A DNA stretch of 64,000 nt from positions 214,799,978 through 214,863,977 of the forward strand of contig NC_081828.1 in NCBI RefSeq assembly GCF_030867095.1, written 5' to 3'. The stretch's first letter is position 1. Every line of letters begins with the position of its first letter. The position numbers and the translations under genes were made by a program. Under the pieces are notes generated by a model. That model worked only from the letters and a program-made list of their open reading frames with translations. It searched no databases and was not told the DNA's origin. This document shows, piece by piece, positions 56,591 through 64,000 of the stretch. This DNA is from Alligator mississippiensis (Eukaryota > Chordata > Crocodylia > Alligatoridae).

Positions 56591-57904
56591 TGGTGTTCAA
56601 GGATCCAGCCACACCCTTCTGAAGTGATATGTATGACAGCAAGAAAAAAAAAAATCTTCATGTTTGGGTTCTTCAAGCTTGAGCCTGGGAAATTATCTTG
56701 GCCAATGCTGGTTTCTGAGTTGTTTCAAGCAGGAAAATAAATGTATTTTCAGCCCCCACAGCTGCCTCCCCCTGCTTCGGGAAATATTTGTGAGTGAAGG
56801 TATTTGCAAGTGGAAGTAGGGATTAATCAAGTGGGCTGGAGGCAGGCAAAGAACTAGGCAGTCTGCATTTGCAAACGGTCTTTGAGTACAAATGCTCCTA
56901 TCACAGCAAAACAGGAGCGCTGCCAAACCACAGAGGTGGCCAACCAACCAACTTTTTTTTCTGGTCTCTCTCTCCTTCTTTCCTGGTTATAACCGAGCAT
57001 GCCCACCTCTGGAATACACTGAGTTTCCTATTACTTGCCAAGCAAGCTGTACGCAAAAAAGTCCTGTTATGCGCTATGTCCTGGAAATGGACTCCAATAT
57101 CCAGTATAAACAACAGGGCGGTTAATGCTGTTACTGGATCTGACTGGTAACTAAGAGGAATCTCAAACTGGGACAGCTTGGTATCTGTCGGGAGTGTTTT
57201 GGAGGTTCGATTTTGGTTTGGAGCTGTTCCAGAGGTTCAGGTCCTTATCCAAAACATCTTCCAGTGCAGCCAAGCCTCGCTGGTCTGGAACTAAAACTAG
57301 AAATCTCACAAGATCAGGCTTACTTAATATCTAGTGCTTCCTACTCCCAGGTCATAAATGCAATTGGAACAGGCTCTCTTGCTATTTCTGGGCTTCCTTG
57401 TGATCCAGGAAGGCATGCAAATATCTTTTTGCACAGGGCCAGGATGTGGATTTTTCTGTAAAGCAGAAAATGTTGCAGCAGATCAGAGTTGAAAACACCT
57501 AGATACAGCATCGGGAAAGGTTATTTTAATCAATCTGATGGATTGATAGCATTTGACACAGTAGGTTTTTGCCTATGAAAGTTCCTGCCTCTCTCAGTCA
57601 GTGAGACTCCAATGGTGACATCGCACGCTCAGCTTGGCACTTATTAAGTCCTGGTCTAATTCAAGCAAATGCATCTTCAAACAGTTCAGTACACACTATA
57701 TGCCACCATGGCATTGTAAAGTTGCTCCCTGTCAGGCCAGGGTTATCTAATAAACTAATTTGAATATGTACTAGAAGTGACTACATAACACACTAACTTT
57801 AATACTTCACAATATTTCAATGGTTTCCAAGTAAATGCTTGATTACACCCTTAGGTACTAACTTTAATGCAAGCTAATGTTAAGGCTAAGTCAAAAAGTC
57901 AGAG
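56591..57904. other. Unannotated stretch
   Basis: Nothing recognised. Confidence 0.5.
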
Positions 57905-58945
57905 GCTGAATCATTTCAATCTGCAGGTCAGTTTAATTCGCACGGACTGAACTGATAGCAAAGTGAGCACACATTCACTTTTGATTCCAGAAATGCAGCC
58001 ACATGCCGGCAGTGGCCCAGGCCAAGTGCTGGAGGGCACTAGAGCATGTCTTCCTGCTTTGCTGGAGTGGATAGCTTGAACCAAGACTAGCCTGCCTACC
58101 CTGCAATGGCGGTTTTGTGGAGTAGGTGCAAAGCATTTTGGGATGCTGGAGGACTGTAGGTGCAGACAAAAGAGCAGCTCCCCACTGTAACTCATGGCAG
58201 GACGCACTGTGAGTTACAATGATCCACTAGAACTAATACAAGTTTCCTGTTGGGTCCCAGGGCTTGGGGAATTGAGCTGCTGCTCACAGAGGCTACAAGC
58301 CTGAAGCTGCTCTCTCCTAGCAATGACCCTCCCTCTTCCCAGCCCCAGCACTGCTTTCAGAATGGGAGTAGGGAAAGGGAGTGGAGGGAGCTCCTTTTGG
58401 GGGTTCCCTATTCAGCACTGGAGGGTGGGGTGGGGGGGTGAATTGGAACCCCCTCACTTCAGAGGGGCCTCCAGTTCACTTGCCCCACCCTCTAGTGCTG
58501 CCTGAAGAAAACCCAGACCAAATTCCCTCTGCTCCCTTTCCCTACTCCCATTCTGAAAAGAGCACCGGGGAGGTAGCACAGACACAAGTTACTGAAGGTA
58601 CTCCGTTTTGGAGCATCTGCAGTGAGGGTTCAGATTTTCATGGGATTGGGCCCTTTTAAAGCACTCTGCAGCCATGCACTTCTGTTTGGTCACAGCTGTA
58701 GTGTGCTTTCAGATTGAGCAACATGTATATTTATGAGTTAACTTGAATCTGGAGGGGAATCTGGGACAGAAGTTCAATAAACTAATTTAACCTAAATCAG
58801 TTAAGTCTGATACTACATCTATCCAAGTTTATCTTAAACCAGTTTTGGCCAAGTTGAAAGTGGTTTATGTACTCTGAACTTCTGTTGTGTTACAAATTTG
58901 AACCAGCTTCCAATCACTTGTACCACTTGATGTGTATATGCGTTT
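57905..58945. repeat. Long copy of the 5958-6300 repeat
   Basis: Outer blocks match 5958-6300. The interior (about 58108-58812) is unique to this copy and contains the long hairpin at 58340-58570. No transposase or RT is encoded. Probably a non-autonomous DNA element, inferred from the internal-deletion relationship and hairpin; no target duplication was found. Confidence 0.6.
58340..58570. repeat. Long imperfect inverted repeat
   Basis: The left arm has 'TTTCAGAATGGGAGTAGGGA' and 'CAGCACTGGAGGGTGGGGTG'; the right arm carries their reverse complements 'TCCCTACTCCCATTCTGAAA' and 'CCCCACCCTCTAGTGCTG', with the axis near 58455. The RNA or single strand would fold into a stem of roughly 100 bp. 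Confidence 0.85.
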
Positions 58946-60834
58946 ATTTATAGTAGGTGCTATTATAGCATTTGGCTATTATGTGTTATGGGGGCCCATT
59001 TGTGTGGGGGAAAAAGTGACCAGGGGATGAAACTGAGTTCTGGAATACACACAACACATTCCCATGCAGTAACTAGCAGGGATGACAGAAAGTTACGACC
59101 CATTTTCCATGGCCTTGGCCTAGGCCTTGGATTTGAATGACTTCCTATGTATTAGGACTGTGTGTTCTGTGACTGCTCCACTTTCCTTACACAGTGAAGT
59201 CAATTGACTACAACACAGACAAAATGAACCTCTACCGTTCCTTCTACATGCTAGCATATTGTGTCTGTACCCTCACTTCTGGAGAGGGAACTCTACTGAG
59301 CAACTCCTCACCCTATCCTCAGATTCCAGAAAGCCCTTTCGAGCCTCTTAAGGCCAGGTTTCCTCATGCTCTTCTCCTAAGCCTTGTGGCAACATGGTTT
59401 TATTTTCCATTTTAGTAGTATCTCAGTGTGGCCTGATTGGAGATTTCTTGCATGGCTCTGAACCCACCCTTGCATGCTTAGGGGGATGCATGTCTGAAGA
59501 CAGAAGGAAAGAAACAAGGGGTTGCTTAGAAGATCTGTCTGAATGCCTTTGCAGACTCTCTCTTCTGTCCCAGTAGGCAGACCAGGTGGAAGAAAGCCAG
59601 AGCTGTAGAAATCTCTTGCCCTTCCAGGCATCAGGACTGAACAGGCAGTACCCAATATGATTGCCACAGAGAAATGTCATTTCTGCTGTCTCTCTTGCCC
59701 CAGTGCTCAGCCCCACATGTCAGCCTTTCTTTCCCATTGTACAATGGCCAACTCTCATGAAGACCATTTACTCAGGGAGCTCCTGAGTCAGTCCCCCATC
59801 CTAGACCTCAAAATCCCTTGGGACCTGTTCCAGGGACATCAAGTCTCTGTATTTGAACCACCAAAGGAAGGACAGCTGGCCAAAGGAAATTAGGGTTGGA
59901 TTTCCTGTTGGTAGTTTACCTAAGATGAGTTCTGAGGGCCTGGACCAATTTAGCTCTGCTAAGCTAATTGAGATGCCTAGAAAAGGGTGGGTCTTTGCAG
60001 CATTGTTACTTGGTGTGGGCTGGGTGGGTGGGAAGTCATACTGAAATCATGATAGTCTCCTGATACTCTTCCCATAATCCCCTTGAGGAATAGACAAGTT
60101 CTTCTGCAACTGAACTAAATAACCAGGAAATAATTTTTGGACAACTCAGTCCAGGGAGCCATTGGGAAAAACATTAGATACAGGTGGGTAAGTGCAGAAA
60201 CCAGGAAAACCAGTAGTGCAGGTAAGGTTGTATTGTAGGAATTCTGGATGAATTGTGCCATGTAGATCTACTCCCTTTCAGAGCAATGCTACAGTTACTC
60301 CTCTGGTGTCAACAGATTAGGCACAAATATATGAGACCATAGCCACAAATTCTCCTCTCACCCATGGAAGTGGTCCCTACATATTCTATTTGATGGTGTT
60401 AGTGTGCGAGGAAAGTTGCTTTGCTGCTTGGAGTCTGTCTTGTACAACCCATCTCCATCCGTTCTTCCCGTTCTATCTGCCACCTCCATTCAGCGTTCCC
60501 TTAGACAAGAGCTGTCTGCTTTCGTACTGACCTATCTACCGAAATAACACAGGGATTTTCCATTATTGTTGTGTACAAACAATGTGAAGAATTGAAAGCA
60601 TTCACTCCTCACAACTCCCTTTGAAAGTCGGGAGGTATTGTCATAGGTTTTTGACAGGAGTATGTACCAAGACACTCAGCACTGTCAAAACTGATATAAA
60701 GAAAAAAACTCTAGGCACTTGCAAATCTTTAGTCTCAAAAACTGAGGTAGTAAGGGAGTTTGGGTGTCTCCAGTATTAAGCAGCAGCTGAGAGTCTACAT
60801 TTTGGGGCAAAGTGGGATTCAGGTGTCTAAATCC
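58946..60834. other. Unannotated stretch
   Basis: A short MIR-like phrase ('CTCCTCACAACTCCCTTTGA') lies at 60605-60645. Otherwise nothing recognised. Confidence 0.5.
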
Positions 60835-60955
60835 TCTGGGCTTATGTGACTTTCCTAAGGTTATATAGGGTACCTATGGCACATCAGAAACTTGAACCCA
60901 GATCTTCCAGTCCTTGGCAAGTACTCTAAGCATGTTACACTCCTTATCAACTTGT
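60835..60955 (-). repeat. MIR-like SINE relic
   Basis: 'CTTATGTGACTTTCCTAAGG', 'CAGAAACTTGAACCCAGATC' and 'GCAAGTACTCTAAGCATGTT' match antisense MIR order. Confidence 0.5.
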
Positions 60956-62189
60956 CGGCACAGAATCAACAACAATGGGGCCTGATCTTCATGTGAGACT
61001 TCTAGCTACGCCCATACTAAGAAAACCAACACCGCTTTTATCTGGAAAAAAAAAAGTCTCTGGGGCTCTGGCACTTTTCATCATCAATAAATTCACAGAA
61101 AGGGGAAAGAAAAAGAAAAAAGTCAATACAGCTTCCCCACCCCACCCCCTTTGGTTATAAAAAGGTAATGACTATGAATTAGAGTTTGAGCATATAAATG
61201 AAATTCTTCAGCGTGGAGGAGCTGATAGACATTTTAAGCACATTAAGATTTTGCTCTGTCAGCTTCTCTGGGATCAAATTTTGTCATGGGATTACTGTAT
61301 CGCTTTAGGCTACGAAACAATGCAAACAATTGTTGGGGAAAGAAAAGCTGGACCGGCTTTCTGACCTGCGCTGAATTTTATTCAATGAATATGGGAGGCT
61401 GAAGGGAGGCTGCTGCTTGTAAGACTAAACATCACTAATTTAACCCCTAATTTAACCCCAAAGCATGCTGAAATCAGTGGGACTTTTCCCTACTGAGTTT
61501 GATGGGATTTGAAACATGCCTTGCATCCTCTTACTGAAGGCAATGGCCATTCTCCAAGGGTTTGGGGCAGTTGTGCTGTAGGGGTGTGGGGCATGTGTCC
61601 AAATATTGCTCTAATTTACCTCTCCCAAACCAGGAGCAATTAGAACCTGTGTCTGGCACTGGATCTTTGACAAGGCGCAGATGGCCACATAGTTAGCACA
61701 GATTCTCTTTTTATACCAGTTGGTTGAATTTTTCCAGAGATTTCACTCATGTTACCCCCTTACACTCCCCCCATCCTCCCCTAGGAAGTGCTCTGTCTCT
61801 TAATTTATAATTCTGTTTAAATAACCAAGCCAATCCATTCAGTTCAGTTGGGGGTTCAGTTAAGAAACCTCACTTGGCTCTTTCTTCAAACCTCTTTTTT
61901 ATAGACTTCAATGGAGTTTTTTTGTTCAACTTTTTTACTTTAAATTTGACACTTCAAGGAGAGTTGGTCTTATTAGCAACAGTCAGACGATTTCTATCAA
62001 TTTCTAGGTAGGAAAAAAATATGAGTTGCCATTAAAACTATTTGGCAGCCATGCTTCCATCCTTGGAGCTCTGTCAAAGGTGTAGCATGGATAAATGTGC
62101 CCTGGGCCCTGATCTCTCAGTCTTCTCCCTTCTCCTCCTACCTTCTCAACTGCTGGCAGAGAAATGAGAGAGAACAGAGGGCTGGGCAG
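60956..62189. other. Unannotated stretch
   Basis: Nothing recognised. Confidence 0.5.
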
Positions 62190-62390
62190 TGTCATGGAGT
62201 GCAAAGCATTTTGGGAATTGTCCTCTAGACTGGCAGTGGAGTGTGCTCTTTCCTGGGGAAGCTCACTCCACTCTTTGCAGTTGATGGCAAATAATGGAGG
62301 TTGGTTCTCCTCCAATCCCCTGCAGCAGCAGTAAACTCCACTGCTCATTTATAAAACTACAATACCCAGAATACCTTGCATTCTGTGACA
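62190..62390. mobile_element. Small TIR element (MITE-like)
   Basis: Left end TGTCATGGAGTGCAAAGCAT and right end (reverse complement) TGTCACAGAATGCAAGGTAT continue as inverted repeats for about 32 bp with roughly 78% identity. Length about 200 bp, no coding. The phrase GTGCAAAGCATTTTGGGA also occurs at 58126-58143. Target duplication not evident. Confidence 0.6.
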
Positions 62391-62456
62391 TACATGGTCT
62401 GTGCTGGCAATGTGTGCACCAGTGAGCAGTGAGACGAGCAGGAGTCCCAGTGTGAG

Positions 62457-63092
62457 GTGCTCCCACACTTTCTTGCTGGTGCTCTTCTCTTTAGGTGGCA
62501 CCTGGGGCACATGCCTTCCTCATCCATCCCGCATTGTGCGGCTGGTTTCTGTTACGGATGGAGACCTCTCGTCTTCATCACTAAGGCTCAAGGAAGCTTT
62601 TGTGAATTGCAATGGAAGGATGGAAGGATATTTATTGACTTGCTTGGGAGCTGGACTGTATTTGATACCCTTCTCAGCTTAAAGTGGGTTCTTCTCTTTG
62701 TGTTTGGAAATAAAACTTGGTGGGGAAGGAGCCTGGACATAGTCAGACTGGGATGCCCAGCTGTCAGGCACATCTTGGGCCTCACTTCTTGGCAACATCC
62801 CAATGTTTGGAGCTTTCATGGTGACATGTTGCTTAGTAAAATAAGAATACACTCCAAATCTCATGACTTTGTAAAACTGGGTGAGAAGTGTCATGAGAAC
62901 AGGCTCTCTGATGACATTTCCTGGACCTCATGCTTCTTTTGGCCAGGCTGGAAATTCCCATCTTGTGTTGTCTTGGCACTTCTGCTTCCGATCCTGGCTA
63001 GAAAGAAAAATATTGCGTTGGATTTAAAGACCAGCAACCTTTTGAGTACCTCAAACAAGTTTCTCCCTGGGTTTGGACTGAATTTTTGGTGA
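62457..63092 (+). other. Unexplained 211-codon open frame
   Basis: The longest open frame outside retrotransposons other than the CR1 C-terminus. It is hydrophobic in parts (around residues 70-85 and 165-185) and Trp-rich, with no family I recognise. No Kozak-quality start, splice pattern or neighbouring exon supports it. In 64 kb a frame of this size arises by chance with appreciable probability, so I do not call it a gene. Confidence 0.12.
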
Positions 63093-63479
63093 AGGGTCAG
63101 GTTGCGTCTGGATTGCTCTGTGCCAGTTTACCCGACTATTGTTTGAACGGCTGGAAGAGTCAGCTGGATGGCTTTCATTAGGGGCGATGGTTCCAACCCT
63201 GCGTCAAAGTAGCAAGGATGGAAAGTTTGTAAGGTTAGTTTCAGATGTGGAGATTCCAGTTTGACCGCCGTCCAGGAATTTGTTAGCATTTGCATAGAAT
63301 TTAAGGCTCTGGTTTAATTCCTGTACTGCTGAAAATTGGTATTTTGTCCAAACTGAGGTTCTGTGCCACACATGAAGCTCAGAGATAGGTGGTGGACACC
63401 GTGGTCAAGGGATCTTCACTGCCTCATTTCAGTGTTGCATAGAGTATGTCATCTAAACATATGTGCTCTTCTGGTGATG

Positions 63480-63815
63480 CTCTGTCACTGTTGCTGTGAT
63501 ACTCAACCGGGGCACCGCAGCACCCTGGCATGCCTGGAGATCCGTTTAAGGGTGCCACAACATGCCATACAATGTTAAGCACTGCTAGGTATGCAAACAT
63601 GATCCAAAAGTTAAACTCCAGTGTTTCAAATAGGAATTGATAGTTTAAAAAACATTCTGACCAGCTGGGGATTTTCTGAGTTTTTTTGCAACAGAAAAAA
63701 AAAAAAAAAAGCTTTATTAGTTTTATTCAGTCAAAAAAGGAGTGAAAATGAAGCTGGTATTTTCTGAGGGGTGCCTCACATCTAAAAAGGAGGAGATACT
63801 GTACTAGAGGAATTG
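63480..63815. repeat. Possible dispersed repeat
   Basis: 'ACTCAACCGGGGCACCGCAG', 'CACCCTGG' and later 'GAGGGGTGCCTCACATCTAA' plus an A-run resemble a repeat seen in sauropsid genomes, but only one copy is present here and boundaries are guessed. Confidence 0.3.
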
Positions 63816-64000
63816 TGGATAGTTTATGCTCATCATAGAGCGCTTTTCCATTTGTACCAATAGAGGGAGTAGGAAGGGCTTCCCTTCTGGAGTCTCTGGT
63901 CAAAGTGTTGACTCTTCAAATTAAAACCGGACTAACGAAGCTGTGTATCACCTCGGGTGACGGGAGAATGTTACTGAATGACTGAATTCCAAATGAGCTG

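Overview
This is vertebrate nuclear DNA, most likely from a crocodilian or a closely related sauropsid. The evidence is about two dozen copies or tails of CR1-type LINEs with their 3' octamer-like ends, decayed MIR-like SINEs, one nuclear tRNA gene with an intact cloverleaf, AT-rich spacer with many microsatellites, and no bacterial-style gene packing. The species call is an inference from repeat content. Turtle or bird-stem origin is less likely but not excluded.

No host protein-coding gene can be supported. The only cellular gene is a tRNA-Leu (anticodon UAA) on the minus strand at 11524-11606. Every other recognisable coding sequence is a retrotransposon ORF2 remnant: a fairly young plus-strand CR1 at 17288-18584 with one in-frame stop, longer decayed minus-strand CR1s at 26783-27632, 30795-32735 and 37468-38712, and a LINE of a different lineage at 47750-49738.

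Layout: 1-11400 is mostly unique AT-rich DNA with CR1 tails, a GC-rich patch (1310-1795) and a promoter-bearing repeat (8521-9091). 11400-14640 holds the tRNA with a CR1 tail, a CR1 relic, a hAT-like element bounded by a perfect 8-bp duplication (12984-13708) and a palindromic MITE. 15.8-18.6 kb carries two CR1s. 21.3-22.75 kb carries a second, foldback copy of the hAT-like element, also with an 8-bp duplication. 26-32.7 kb is a dense repeat block with four CR1s and a solo LTR (28353-29485, GATA duplication). 33.4-41.5 kb mixes MIR relics, a tRNA-derived SINE with a CR1 tail, four CR1 copies and the second promoter-bearing repeat. 41.5-47.7 kb is largely unique. 47.7-52.6 kb holds the non-CR1 LINE, CR1 tails, a hAT-like end and a 55-bp minisatellite. 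52.6-64 kb is mostly unique, with a large repeat containing a long hairpin (57905-58945), MIR relics and a small terminal-inverted-repeat element.

The genes do not form a pathway. The window is best read as an intergenic or intronic archive of transposition. Its most informative loci are the tRNA-Leu joined to a CR1 tail, the two hAT-like copies with target-site duplications, the paired promoter-bearing repeats, and the zinc-finger LINE relic. Repeat family names rest on recognition and internal comparison, not on a database search.
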